A stretch of DNA of 64,000 nucleotides from Paramecium pentaurelia. Its lineage: Eukaryota > Ciliophora > Oligohymenophorea > Peniculida > Parameciidae. The translations under genes were made by a program, and so were the position numbers. The notes beneath the pieces are model-generated. The model ran no database searches. It had not been told where the DNA came from and worked only from the letters and a program-made list of their open reading frames with translations. The stretch lies in assembly GCA_905183005.1 (NCBI GenBank), contig CAJJDO010000124.1:264120-328119 (forward strand), written 5' to 3'. Within the stretch, counting starts at the first letter, position 1. Each line of letters starts with the position of its first letter. Shown piece by piece: positions 1-11,598 of this stretch.

Positions 1-90
1 GAAATATCAAACCAAGCATATCTATTAGTTAAATTAATTGATTACGTTTTTGGTTCAATATCTTAAACAAATATCTTAAATCTAATATGA
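1..90 (+). CDS. possible C-terminal tail of a gene cut by the window edge
   Basis: Frame 1 is open from the first base for 29 codons under the Paramecium code and stops at TGA 88-90. The peptide is hydrophobic (...AYLLVKLIDYVFGSISQ...). It is too short to identify, and an open frame of this length can occur by chance in a one-stop code. Confidence 0.25.
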
Positions 91-491
91 TGTGTTGTAA
101 TCTTAAAAGGAAATTGCTGTAATATATTTTTTACTATCAGCTACAATAAAGTTAGATAATTATTGTACTTCCTCTCCTTAAAAAAAGAACATAAATTGTG
201 TCTTTGGTTCATTTTGATAATAATATACAATAGGAATCTATTTCATTAATTTATATATTTATAATAAAATTATTATTCATAAATTTTCTATCTACTTTTA
301 TACTTATTTTAGATACATAACAAGTATTTATTCATTTAGATAAAATCTTTTATTATTTTTAAGAATTAAATATTTTGAAAGATCTTTTCAATATTTAAAG
401 AAGAACAATCTTCTTATTCAATTAGTAAAATAGTATAAAAATAATAAAATTTAACATCTATTTTAATGTTATATGAATTAAATTGAATAAA
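91..491. other. AT-rich spacer downstream of H2B
   Basis: I see no convincing coding frame, RNA gene or repeat here. It should hold the 3' UTR and poly(A) region of the leftward H2B gene. Confidence 0.5.
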
Positions 492-869
492 TCAACCACT
501 GGTGTATTTGGTGACTGCTTTTGTTCCTTCTGAGATGGCATGTCTAGCCAATTCTCCTGGAAGAAGCAATTTCACTGCTGTTTAGATTTCCCTTGAACTA
601 AGTGTTCTTCTCTTATTGAATCTAACCAATTTACTGGCTTCAAGAGCAATTCTATCAAAGATATCATTGATAAATGAATTCATAATGTTCATAGCTTTTC
701 TTGAAACACCAATTTCTGGGTGAACTTATCTTAAAACCTTGTAAATATAAAGAGCGAATGTCTCTTATCTTCTTCTTGACTTTTTTTTATCATCTGATCC
801 TTTCTTTGTCTTGACTGTTTTGACTGTCTTTTTAGCTGCATCAGCCTTTGGTGATTTTGATGGTGCCAT
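492..869 (-). CDS. histone H2B
   Basis: Intronless, 125 residues, from ATG at 869 to TGA at 492-494. H2B packs DNA as an H2A-H2B dimer in the nucleosome. The basic N-terminal tail (MAPSKSPKADAAKK) is followed by the histone fold with the family signatures YIYKVLRQVHPEIGVSRKAM, FINDIFDRIALEASKLVRFN and the C-terminal helix LPGELARHAISEGTKAVTKY. Length and the alpha-C helix match H2B of other eukaryotes. Several glutamines are written TAA/TAG, so the protein appears only with the ciliate code. A 523-bp spacer separates its start from the next gene. Identity is essentially certain; which H2B paralogue it is cannot be told from here. Confidence 0.97.
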
Positions 870-1392
870 TTTAATTAATTTGAAAATAATATTTATAAGC
901 CAATACTTAATGTACTTTTCTTGCAATTTGATTGGTTAATTAGGAATATTTGAAATATAGACACTAAAATAATAAACAAGTATCTAATTCAGTACTATAT
1001 CTATTAATTAACTAAAAGAATGAATTTGTGTAAGAGTACAATAATAAAATCAAAAAAATATTAGTTGATGATGATGTAAAGATTAATTAGATAATCAAAT
1101 AATAGAATATCAAAGTATTTATTATATAATCACTTTCAATCTTAATATAAGTTTATAGAAACTAAATTTATTATTCAAATCAATATAACAAAGTGAATAT
1201 ACTTTAATTTTATCAATTATTTTAAGTCTTTTTTTTACAAATTATATAAAAAATAAACTCAAAAAATTAGTTCAACATATTATTGTTACTATGAATTTCT
1301 ATCCATGTTAATAGGAAAACAAGAAATTTATACCAAGAATATAGAATTATGAATCTAAATAATTACTAATATAAAATGGCAATATTATTTAT
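870..1392. other. H2B upstream spacer
   Basis: AT-rich, no supported gene. It contains the H2B promoter and the 3' end of the thioredoxin-like gene. I recognise no canonical histone promoter motif. Confidence 0.5.
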
Positions 1393-1788
1393 TCATAATG
1401 CTCTTGAAGATTCCAAAGCTTTCTTAATTAATTTATTCATTGCAAAAACATCTAGACCTCCAAATTAAGCAATATATTTCCCTTTCTCAAATAAATATAC
1501 ATATGGTAATGTAGTTGGAGCAAATTATTTGACTATTTGATGACATCCTTCTTTTTCATGATCCACAACAAAGATATTGATTGCACCTGTTTATTAGTTT
1601 AGTCTTTTTCTTTATTAATCCAATTCTTTTTTCATTTATGTTACTAAGTTTAGACTTGGTTAACACCTAAAAATTATGTTAATATAAAACCATTCTGCTG
1701 TAAATATTAAGATGGCCACTCTTTCTTCTATAAGAATAGATGATTTGAATTCATCTATATTTTGAAGTGGAATAATTTTTGAGTCCAT
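1393..1788 (-). CDS. thioredoxin-like protein with a single-cysteine WCxPS site
   Basis: Two exons, 123 residues (ATG 1788, TGA 1393-1395). One 24-nt GT-AG intron (1667-1690). The intron length is a multiple of three and contains no TGA, so it could be read through; removing it creates FTAEWCQPS, the beta-strand plus active-site position of thioredoxins, which settles the model. The rest fits the fold: a FVVD strand, the cis-proline region PTTLPYVYLFEKGK and a final IAQFGGLD turn. The second cysteine of the CxxC pair is replaced by serine, so it is monothiol and may act in binding rather than dithiol exchange. Only 28 bp separate it from the IMP4 stop upstream, so its promoter is either tiny or overlaps the IMP4 3' end. 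Confidence 0.8.
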
Positions 1789-1816
1789 TTAATAAATTAA
1801 TTATTTACATACAATT

Positions 1817-2728
1817 TCATAATACACTTTTTTTACCAGCTGTGTTAATAAAGGTTCTTAATTACCATTCTACTATGGCTTCCTTTTATCCTATTGTACC
1901 TAAGGCTATTTTATATGGTTTTAATTCAAATCTTGGACCTTATTCATTTAAATCAACTTGATTAAATGATTTCTAATAAGTGTGATGTCTAAATGAAATC
2001 ACTCCATTTTCATTATGAAATGTAAGGACTCTTTTACTATCTATTTTTGGGACTGGAAATAGATGTTTCAATATGGTAATTACTCTTTCTCCTAATTTAG
2101 TTGAGAAATTGTCAAAAATCAAATGAGGATATTGTTCAGACAAAGGATCTATGATAAGAATGTTAAATAACCTGCTCGTACATCTAAATCATGACGTAAG
2201 ACAGCATTTTTAACTCCAAAATAAATAGTTGGACCTAAGGGCATATGGGATATGATTAATCCATCAGGTTCTCCTCTATGTTCATGAACAATTATAAGAT
2301 CTGAATAATTTTTTTGTTAACAATGAGTTACGAGATCCTTAACCACTAGAGCACCTCTATTGACTCTTGTACAATTAGGGAATATTAATCCCATCTCTTT
2401 CATTAAAGTAACCAATCTCTAAGATGGAGATCTACTTGTAGTCAATGCAATCTGAGGTTCTCTATAAAAACTCATAGCATATTCATCATCTAAATGAGTT
2501 CTTGGCACTAACAAATAATTTTGTTTATCAACCTATAGTATTATCATCTTATGCATTAATTTCTTTTCTTAGATTTTCTTCATCTCTATAAAGGTCAGTT
2601 GGAACATTTTTCCTTTCAATCTCAGCATTCAATAATCTCATTTTGTTATCATACTTCTGTTTTGCTCTTTTTTCATCCTCTATCCTCATGAGATACTCCT
2701 TTCTAAGTCTTACGTTCTTTCTGAGCAT
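1817..2728 (-). CDS. IMP4: IMP4, U3 small nucleolar ribonucleoprotein (Brix domain)
   Basis: Three exons, 287 residues; introns 2508-2532 (25 nt) and 2149-2171 (23 nt). IMP4 is part of the Mpp10-Imp3-Imp4 complex of the small-subunit processome and pairs U3 snoRNA with pre-rRNA in the nucleolus. The N-terminus MLRKNVRLRKEYL and the Brix core are clear: DDEYAMSFYREPQIALTTSR, VNRGALVV, VHEHRGEPDGLIISHMPLGP, RHDLDVRAD and the C-terminal GPRFELKPYKIALGTI plus FINTAGKKSVL. Length matches yeast and human IMP4 (about 290). The start codon lies only 11 bp from the start of the divergent gene at 2740, so the two 5' ends must overlap or nearly overlap. Confidence 0.95.
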
Positions 2729-2739
2729 TAATTAAAATT

Positions 2740-3588
2740 ATGAATAATGATAATTAGAATGCTTAAGTGATTCTAAAAGCAAATCTCGCAAAGACCAGAA
2801 TTACTAAGATTCTATAAAAAAAACCAGATTTTCAACTAAAGCTTAAGCTAAATGCTCTAGAATCAATTATTTCAAATTTACCTACAGAAGAGGAATCTCC
2901 TCCATAATAATCAATATAAACTTTATAATCTTCTTCAATTCTTAAAAAAGCTAAAGAAGTTATAACCTCTAGAAGACAAAAGATTAATTTTGATTCTGTA
3001 TACTTAGATCTTAAGAAGGAGACCATTGAAGAAGATTCATATAATTAATTGATTTTCAACAATCTTGATAAATATGTTATTCATTAAGATCCTATCTTGT
3101 AAAAAGCGCCTACAATGATTAAACATAAATCTGAACAATAAATTATTCATGGATATTAGATGTTACCAAAAATAGCTGTTAGTAATCAGATAAAACGAAA
3201 ATAGGAAACAATGAAACTACTTAATTAAAAACTTAAAATAGATTAATAGTTGGTAAAATAATAAACCTTAAGGGAGCTTTAATAAATGAAATTGCCTGAT
3301 ATATTAAAAAGTGTTACTATTAATGATTTAAAATAAAAAGAAAATATCTAAAAGTTTATATTATAAGGAGAATTTTATTAATAATGGAAAAAATCATTTA
3401 AATTAAATAAACCTCCTTCATTAATTCAATCTTTTATGAGCATGAATTAATATTTATTAGATTCAGCTGATTACATAGATAAAGTGAATAAGATTGAAAG
3501 AAAATAAATAACAGATCAAATGGAATCTTTAAATGATTTTGTTGGAAATCAATTTGAAAAATTAAAGATCAAAACTGATCCATGTTGA
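2740..3588 (+). CDS. unknown protein, glutamine/lysine-rich
   Basis: One exon, 282 residues, ATG 2740 to TGA 3586-3588; this is the first ATG after the divergent IMP4 start. I do not recognise a family. The product is hydrophilic and rich in Lys, Gln, Leu and Ile, with a middle part full of charged helices and a C-terminal helical stretch (LLDSADYIDKVNKIERK) ending in Cys. No signal peptide or membrane span is visible. The real coding frame is supported by 280 codons without TGA and by the shared divergent promoter with IMP4. A coiled-coil or scaffold role is possible but unproven. Confidence 0.75.
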
Positions 3589-3693
3589 TTAAAAATAATT
3601 TATATATTTCCTCTACTTTTTATTTGTTAAAAAATTTATATATTAAATAAATTGCATTTAAATTAATTATTAAAAATATAAATAGAATTCAAA

Positions 3694-5717
3694 TCACAAT
3701 TCAGAATCATAATTTTCTTAAGAATATCTTTAATCATTATTTTCTTATTAATGGAGTTTACTAATAATAGGATTGCAGATTCTATTTAATAAGATAAAAT
3801 CTTACTTTTATAATTCTTTTAGCTCTTATTCATAATCTTCTTTTTCAACGTTTTAATTATTCTAAATCCAATCCTAACTCTCTTTTAAAGCTTATCTTAT
3901 AGTCTCTTTGTCATCATCTGATAATTAATTTGCTAGTTTTTCAGGGTCCTATATTTATTAGATGAAATTTACTTCAATTTAATTTATCATTGAATAAATA
4001 TAATTCTCTAAAGAATTTCTTGAATCTATAATTTCTTTTGCAATCTTATCTTAAATTTCAAATGTTTTTGCATCCTATAACATTTTTTCAATTTCTTCTT
4101 TTGATAATCTATCAGAATTGTTTTGTATGAATATAGTTTTAGCTTTTCCTGAACTCTTCTCTGAAGCTGAAACTTGGAGTATACCATCTGCATTAATTTC
4201 AAAAGTGACTTCTATTTAAGGAGTTCCTCTTGGGCCAGGTGGAATACCAGTTAAATCAAAGGTCCCTAATTTATGATTATCTTTAACAAGTGGCCTTTCT
4301 CCTTCATATACTGAAATCGTTACTGTTTATTATTGATCTTAATAAGTTGTAAATATTTAAGATTTCTTATTAGGAATAGACGAACCTTTTGGAATAATCT
4401 TAGTTAAAACTCCTCCAACAGTCTCAATACCTAAACTTAAAGGTGTAGCATCAATCACAATAAAATCATCAATTTCATTAGAGTCTCCACAAATAATTGC
4501 TCCTTAGATTGCAGCACCATAACAGACAGCTTCATCTGGATTAATACCAGTATTAAGTTCTTTTCCATTAAAGAATTCTTTGACAATTTATCTAATTTTT
4601 GGAATTCTAGTAGAACCACCAACTAAAATGATTTCATCTATATTTGTCTTTTTTAATTTTGAATCTTCCATAGCTAATTACATTGGTCCAATAGTTTTTT
4701 TGAATAAATCATTATTTAATTCTTCAAATTTAGATCTTGTAAGATTTTCTTAAAAATCTAATCCATCAACTAAATCTTCAATTTCAAGTTTAGTTTCATG
4801 TGTAGCTGAGAGTGATCTTTTAGCTTTCTCAACCTCTCTCTTCAACTTTTGAATAACTCTTTTATCTCCACTAAGATCTTTATTATGTTTCTTCTTGATT
4901 ACTTTCAAGAAATGATCTATCACTCTTTAATCAAAGTCTTCTCCTCCCAAGTGAGTATCTCCAGAAGTAGCTATAACTTCAAAAACACCATTATCGATAG
5001 TGAGAATTGATACATCAAAAGTTCCACCTCCTAAATCAAATACAAGAATGTTTTTCTCACCATCTTTCTTATCAAGACCATAAGCTATGGCTGCTGCAGT
5101 AGGTTCATTTAAAACTCTTAATACATTTAAACCTGCTATTGTTCCAGCATCTTTAGTAGCTTATCTTTGGGCATCATTGAAGTATGCTGGAACAGTTACT
5201 ATAGCATTCTCTACTTTCTTTCCTAAGTAGGTTTCTGATATTTCTTTCATTTTCATTAAGACCATAGCTGAAATTTCTTCTGGAGCAAAAATCTTAGATG
5301 AGACTCCTTTAATATTGGAAACCATGATGTAAGGTTTACTGTCTTTTTCAACTATATCATAGGGCATAAACTTTTTATCATATTGAACAGTTGAATCTGT
5401 GTATCTAAATTTAAATTGAAAATTTACTTTCTTCCTATCAATCTTTTAACATCATAAAGTGTTCTTGAAGGATTAAATGTAGCCTAGTTCTTGGCAGCTT
5501 CTCCTATTAATCGTTCTTCATCAGTAAATGCTACAACTGAAGGAGTTATTCTATTTCCTTAGTCATTTGGAATGATTTCAACAGTTCCTTTTTTAAATAT
5601 ACCCACACAAGAATATGTGGTTCCTAAATCAATGCCTATAACTGGGCAACTTATCTTATTAGTTGTTTACTATGCCCATATTCCTATTATAAGTAAAAGT
5701 GTAAAAATAGTTTTCAT
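3694..5717 (-). CDS. BiP: BiP/GRP78, ER-lumenal HSP70 chaperone
   Basis: Two exons, 666 residues; one 23-nt intron (5405-5427). A signal peptide (MKTIFTLLLIIGIWA) leads into the HSP70 nucleotide-binding domain: GIDLGTTYSCVGIFKKG, NEPTAAAIAYGLDKK, VFDLGGGTFDVSIL and VGGSTRIPKI, then the substrate-binding domain (GIPPGPRGTPQIEVTFEINA) and a helical lid. It folds secretory proteins in the ER using ATP. The C-terminus is YDSEL, so the retention signal is a variant of KDEL/HDEL. Length is normal for BiP (about 655). A TGACGTG motif lies 7 bp upstream of the start codon (see separate entry). Its upstream neighbour on the other strand encodes a secreted-type phosphatase. Identity is firm. Confidence 0.96.
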
Positions 5718-6135
5718 TATTTATGACGTGTGAATAAAATTAATTTCTAATTTCCAAAGATTTAAATTTTTATATTATATTTTCGGTATTATGTGTTCGC
5801 ATCTGGTTTAATTAGAAATTCTAATAATTTATAAATGGATTTTAAATTGATTTTAGCAAACTGTATAATTTTATATAAGATTATGATTTAAAAGTATTAT
5901 GAAATTTAAAAATATCAATTTAATATATCCTAATCAATATATATATATATATTAATTCTTTTTGAACATCTAAATCTATTAAGATTATATATAAATGTTT
6001 AAAGTTATAATTAACTCATATTTGATGTTATTGTTATTTATATAGAATAAACATATGAAATCCAAATATTATTAAAAATTCAAGAATATGTTATTAAATA
6101 AGAATCTTATTTTATTAATTAACATTAATTATAGC
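5718..6135. other. divergent intergenic region, BiP / acid phosphatase
   Basis: 418 bp between two divergent genes of the secretory pathway; it must hold both promoters. It is AT-rich with a short TA run near 5940-5952. Apart from the TGACGTG site near the BiP start I see no recognisable element. Confidence 0.6.
5724..5730 (-). promoter_or_regulatory. TGACGTG, unfolded-protein-response-like element near BiP
   Basis: TGACGTG sits just upstream of the BiP ATG. This is the core of the ATF6/XBP1-type UPR element that controls BiP in animals, and bZIP factors bind ACGT cores widely. Its GC-rich core stands out in this AT-rich spacer. It could be a 5' UTR coincidence; a functional role is inference. 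Confidence 0.35.
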
Positions 6136-7556
6136 ATGTTGTTCATTCTTATACTTATTTCCTAAGCATTTGCAGACTAATTAATATTATCATAAATTTT
6201 ATGGAGACATGGTGCTCGTACTCCTCTTCATTGTAATTGGAAATGCGAAGAATTTGAGTAATAGGGTATGTTGAATGGATATTTGACACCTACTGGAATG
6301 AGACAACATTATGTTTTAGGATAATGGTTAAGAAGGAGATATGTTGAAGACTTAAAACTTTTAAGTTAGAATTACAATGAGGCAGAAATCTATATAGAGA
6401 GCACAGATGTAAATAGAACAATAATGAGTGCATTGAGCAATCTTTAAGGCATGTATCCATTAGGAACAGGTCCAAAAGTAAATCCAAATTTGAATCATTC
6501 CTATTTGCTTCCTCCTAATGATATAATTTTTGAAGATTTAGGAAATGAAGCTATTCCAGGATTATTGCAAGTAGTTCCAGTTCATGTGAGAGAGAAGAAA
6601 GCAGATATATATCTTAGAGGATATGATGCTGTGGCATGTCCAAGAAATGAAGAAATAATAAACAATAATGTCAATTCTAAATTATACCATGAAATCAATC
6701 TTAAATCTTAACCATTAATATTAGATTTTGCAGAATAACTTTAAATTGATGCATCTCTATTAGTATATATAAATTATCATTTAGAATATAACAAATTTAT
6801 ATGAATATCAGGACACATTCGATTCTTGCGAATTTAATGGGTATTAAATGCCAAAGATAAAAGAAAGTACTAAATAATAGATGAAATTACTTCAGTACTT
6901 ATATTTTGCACTTGAACATAATATAGATTTTGAGTAATTGATTGATTTATATATTATTTTAGTTAAGCTCGTCTTTTGGCAACACCCTTTTTTACAAAAG
7001 TATTAGAGAATATGGATAGTGTTATAAACAATAATACAAAACACAAGTTTAGAATCTTTTCTGCTCATGATACTACTGTTGAATTGATTTTAAATGCACT
7101 TAATTTAACAACAGTTGAATGTCTAAAATAAGTTTATTTTAAATAGGAAGTATAGAATAAAAATTGTATCTATACATTTCCAGGTTATGCTAGCAATATT
7201 ATATTTGAATTATATAGAAAGTAGGGATTAGATGATTAGTATTATATTTAAGTATTGTATAATGGTACTTTGATGCCAATTTGTAATAATAAATACAAAT
7301 GTGATTATTAAGAATTCAATGACATAATTAAATTCTAAAATGTATAAAATTATGAAGAAGAATGCTGGATAGTAATATTTTTATTTGAATTCTTTAGACA
7401 CCCAAAAGTGAAAAATAAATAGCCACTTGGTTGGTTGTGACAATTAGTGTAGCTTTAACTTTGCTATTTGTATTTTCTATATGCATTATTTATTTATCAA
7501 TAAGATAGAAAAGATTGGATTAATATGTAAAAGGAGTTTAATAATTTGAAGCTTGA
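6136..7556 (+). CDS. histidine acid phosphatase, membrane-anchored
   Basis: Four exons, 447 residues; introns 6763-6784 (22 nt), 6934-6962 (29 nt) and 7372-7397 (26 nt). A signal peptide (MLFILILISQAFA) is followed at once by the catalytic WRHGARTPLH motif, whose His forms the phospho-enzyme, and a later SAHDTTVE supplies the proton-donor HD pair. The family hydrolyses phosphomonoesters at acid pH in lysosomes or outside the cell. After the catalytic domain the third intron leads into a hydrophobic segment (TWLVVTISVALTLLFVFS) with a short basic tail, so it is a type I membrane protein like lysosomal acid phosphatase. Without removing that intron the frame stops before the anchor. Next gene begins 91 bp downstream on the same strand. 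Confidence 0.92.
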
Positions 7557-7647
7557 AATTATTAATAAAAATAATTTATACTAATTAATTAAATTTCTTA
7601 GTGAAAAATTCACAAATGAGGTGCAAAATATTCATAATAATAAAATT

Positions 7648-8516
7648 ATGAGTTCTAATTTGAAATCAGAAACATAGATCAAAATACTATCACCTCAAAA
7701 CAATTTTATCTCTAGTCTATAGAATTTTAAATAGGATTCTCATAGAAATACTGAATATGATAATGTTCAAATTGCTTATAGTATGAGTAATTCTATAAAT
7801 AATCTTACTCCAATGAAATTGTAATAAAGAACCAGAAAGATATCTGGTAATTAACTTTCAGTTTCTAGAACAGACAATATAATAATCTAATGTTAAATTT
7901 GTGAAAATTTAGATGATATGAATTTAATATAACCTTGTTAATGCGAAGTATTATAAATATAATAATTAGAACTTTTATCATTAAACTTGTTTTAAGAAGA
8001 AACTATTAACAACAACTGGACCATTTACAAATGAAATTATTACATGTTCTATTTGTGGAATTGCTTATAAAATTAGAAAAATAGAAACTTATAATTAATA
8101 GAATTTTGTATCCTTTTTAATCTTACTTTTATTAGAGTAAAATAACATAAATTGTCTCATTCTTAATTAGACTAATAATCACATTGGGAGGATTGAGTGG
8201 TCTCTCATATTGGTTTTATAAAGAAGTTTAGTAACCAGAAGAGATGTCTTCATTAGTAGCAATTATTGTTTTGTTAATACTATTGTTACTTCTTTATTTA
8301 GTTTATTTGATATTAGAATTAGTAAGAGGAAATGTAGGAGTGGATTGGGAAATTCTTGATTAGAAATAAGATATTGATCATATCATTAATCCTGATGAAT
8401 TAAATTTGATTGAGAATAGATAAAAAGAATCAAGCAATAGTCAACGTCCTTAAGTAATATAACATATTGCAAATGTTTAATATCCTTAAATTTCTACATC
8501 TGAAATAATCTAATGA
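7648..8516 (+). CDS. RING-CH (MARCH-type) membrane ubiquitin ligase
   Basis: Three exons, 272 residues; introns 7948-7969 (22 nt) and 8108-8135 (28 nt). After about 95 polar residues comes a C4HC3 RING-variant: CQICENLDDM, QPCQCENFYHQTC and TCSICGIAYKI. The order Cys4-His-Cys3 is that of RING-CH domains, which recruit an E2 and ubiquitinate membrane proteins. Two hydrophobic segments follow (IVSFLIRLIITLGGLSGL and LVAIIVLLILLLLLYLVYL), the usual MARCH topology with a cytosolic RING. The first intron splits the zinc ligands, so the finger is visible only after splicing. Its stop is 15 bp from the next start. Confidence 0.88.
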
Positions 8517-8531
8517 TTAATAATTAATATT

Positions 8532-9255
8532 ATGAATAATAATATTGAATAAAAGTCTTAATTTTAAATTCTCTAGTTTTTTGAATATTAAAATTCAATC
8601 CAAAATGAGATCGAAAAATCTAAAAAGATCTTGTAAACTATATTAGATTAGAAAAGGAAATTGTATAATGATAAAATACTATAACAAAAAGAAGTTTAAA
8701 TGTAATAATAATAATAAATTGATTAATATAAGAAAGTGATTGAGGAATAATAATAAAAATTAAAATCAAAAGGCAATAAAGAGAATATTTAAACATAACT
8801 TGGTTAATTGATTTCATATCAATAAGAGTAAAACTAAAAGATTGAAACACTTATTGAATAATCTTGCAATGAAAATTCAAATTATATAAAGTTATAAGAG
8901 AAACTCATTAGTATTAATTGTTTATTGAATCATTAGAATGTTAAAATGATATTAATTATTTAAAGGAGGAAAAAGAAATGAAAGAGAAATTAATAATTTA
9001 ATTATAGTAAATAACAGGTGTGTATTTAGAATATGATTATCATTAAAAGATTCTTGATATTCAATTGGAATATAATTAGAATATTCATATTCAAATAAAA
9101 TTAGAAGATAAATTAAGAAGTAAATAATTTTAAATACTATAAATTTAGTTCATACAATAACTCCTAAAAATGAACATTTTTACTAATTAATTAAGGAATT
9201 CAATTAAGATAATTAATTGGATAAACTTATATAAAAGATTTAATCATTTAATTGA
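8532..9255 (+). CDS. coiled-coil protein with Spc25-like RWD end (kinetochore)
   Basis: Three exons, 222 residues; introns 8911-8936 (26 nt) and 9120-9148 (29 nt). The first 130 residues are a long Gln/Lys/Glu-rich coiled coil. The last 75 (TGVYLEYDYHQKILDIQLEY onward, then IQIKLEDKLRIHTITPKN and YQLIKEFNQ) have the strand pattern and closing helix of the globular RWD domain of Spc25, a subunit of the Ndc80 kinetochore complex that links microtubules to centromeres. Length matches Spc25 (about 220). This is a fold-level resemblance read by eye; another RWD kinetochore protein such as Spc24 is possible. Only 15 bp separate it from the RING-CH gene. Confidence 0.6.
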
Positions 9256-9289
9256 TAGCTTATATGTGTGTATATATATATATAAGTAA

Positions 9290-11176
9290 TCAAAATAAAT
9301 CTAAGCCTTCTCCTTTTTTCCTCCAATAATTCCCTTTATATTTATAAATCATTTCATTTGTGCATGGTTCTTTCATCAATTCAAAAAATTATGGTATATG
9401 TTTTTAACCAGCAATTTACATATCCTTTCTACGCTATCTTTATTTCTATTCTAATCTATGCTTTTCATCAGCTGCTAAATCAATAAATCCATATTCCAAA
9501 GCTAATTAATCAGGTCTTAATCTACAATCAGTGCAAGGGAGTGATTTTATTAAATCTATATTAAGTAGATTCAAATTTAAAGCAAATTTAGTAAAAAAGA
9601 AATAATTTTTATAATCTTGAGGTAAATCATATCTCTTCCATACTACAACTTCTTATCCTGTTTAAATATTACGAGCTATCAATGAATCATTCCATTATCC
9701 CTTTAATTTATACTTTTCTTTACCATTACTATCATAAACAGTACCAACCATTTTTTAATTTTCAGATAGAGTTAATACTCCTTTATCATTAGTAGTATAA
9801 TTATGAAATATCATATCACCAATATGTTCAATATACATATTTCCAAAAATTATATTATGAACTTTTGTAATACATTTATTATAGGAAATATGATCATTAA
9901 ATTATTTTAGTTTAATGTATACATTTCCTAAAGGTTATACTTCCATGGATCTAGGAGACATCTTAGTCTTTAGATCTGTTTACATCTACATTTCAAAATC
10001 ATTAGATTCTGCATAACCAGCAGATATAGGAGGATGATGAGAAACTTATTCACTTACAAATCTAAATTATTTATTTTAGATTTCAAATGTCTCACCTAAA
10101 ATAGGATTAAATGGTTTCTTATGTCTATCTATATTACTTGAATAAGCACTAACTCCAAATCCCATAACATAACACATTCTAAGCCATTAATCTTATTCTT
10201 AATTAGCTTCAATTAATGTTTGATAGTATTCTAAATTCTCAGCTAATCTTTATAACATAGATAAAGGTTCATTAAAATATACAGGAACAGCAAACTTTGA
10301 AAGATCTTTACCTATCAAATCTTTAATTAAACTCCAAACTTTTAGTTTTTCATTTGGGTCTTAAGTTCTAGGCAAAGCAATTCTAAGTTATTAATTTGTG
10401 AATTAAATTTTTTAGAAAACAGGATTGTTAATAAGGTTTTTCTAATTTCAATAAAAATATTTACATATTTAATTGGTTATTCATATTTAAGAGTTTCTAA
10501 GATGTCTTGTATTGATAAAGAACTACTACAACTAATTGCTGAATTTTATCTATTGAATTCATCAATCCTACTAGAAATATTTCTAAATGATTAAAATAAA
10601 GTTTAATTATCACCTAAATAAATTATTTAAAAATACCTGATTATTATGTTTCTAATTTCTCTTTTTCCACTTCCAATAATTAAGTACATATAGTCACATT
10701 CATTTTAATCTTTTATCCTAATTCACTTAATTTTTCAGCCAATTCTACATACTTCGGTTATCTTTCTAATTTAGGTACAAGTATATTTAAAGTTTCATCA
10801 ACTAATTGTAGAAAAGAATAAATATACATGCTGCTTATGTAACCCAAATATCTGTTAGAATATCATTCACTTCTTTTATATAATCTCTAGGAATAGTTTC
10901 CTAACAACTTTCTTATGCTCTTTTTAAAGCATTCACCCATTCTATTTTTTCAGGTACACTTGAAGCTCTCAATTATATTTCATTTGTCCCTGTGTTTATT
11001 ATGATTCTTAAGGGATCTTCTGGAACTAATATGATCGCAGCCACCTTTAAATGGATTTATCCTTTAGATTATCCTCCTTGATGTTCACAATAATGAAGAA
11101 TATGATCATTCAAAATAAAGTATCTATCTTGCCATCGTGTAACTATGTTAATCCACTTCTTAAGATATCCTTCCAT
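9290..11176 (-). CDS. oxysterol-binding protein-related protein with PH domain
   Basis: Four exons, 604 residues; introns 10802-10827 (26 nt), 10614-10636 (23 nt) and 10442-10464 (23 nt). Residues 1-95 form a PH domain (MEGYLKKWINIVTRWQDRYF ... EKIEWVNALKRA), which binds phosphoinositides. The C-terminal two thirds form the ORD lipid-transfer domain: KPFNPILGETFE, the hallmark EQVSHHPPISAGYAESNDFE, and the closing LEYGFIDLAADEKHRLEQKQ. The family moves sterols or PI4P/PS between membranes at contact sites. No FFAT motif was noted in the linker. Convergent with the gene at 8532 (34 bp apart). Confidence 0.96.
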
Positions 11177-11598
11177 AATAATATTATTATAAATCAAATC
11201 TTTTTGTTGTATATTTATATATTGAACTTAGAATAAATAAATACAATATATATTTAGAACCATTACTAAATATATTGATAAAACAATATTATTATTTTTA
11301 TTCTTTCTTCATAAAGAGACTGATTATTCATTTATTTAAATAATAAAGTGAATTAGACAAATATAAAAGAATTTAATTCATCAATTAGTTTTATGAAGAA
11401 TAGATCATCTTAAAATCATAAACAAAATCATAAATAAATTAACCAGGAATTTAAGATAAATATTAATGTATCCTAGTGAAATATCATTTTGAAGTTTAAT
11501 ATTACCATAAATTCAGATTATTTGATATATTAGATTGAATTTTTTCATTTATATGTAATATAATTATAAAATCCAAAAGAACTTATTATTGAATTGAT
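11177..11598. other. AT-rich spacer
   Basis: 422 bp upstream of the leftward OSBP gene. Nothing supported beyond its promoter. Confidence 0.5.

Noticed and set aside
9266..9285. Short TA runs (also near 5940, 43545 and 48702) as origins or internal eliminated sequence remnants
   Set aside because: Simple TA runs are expected at this base composition and show no flanking pattern.
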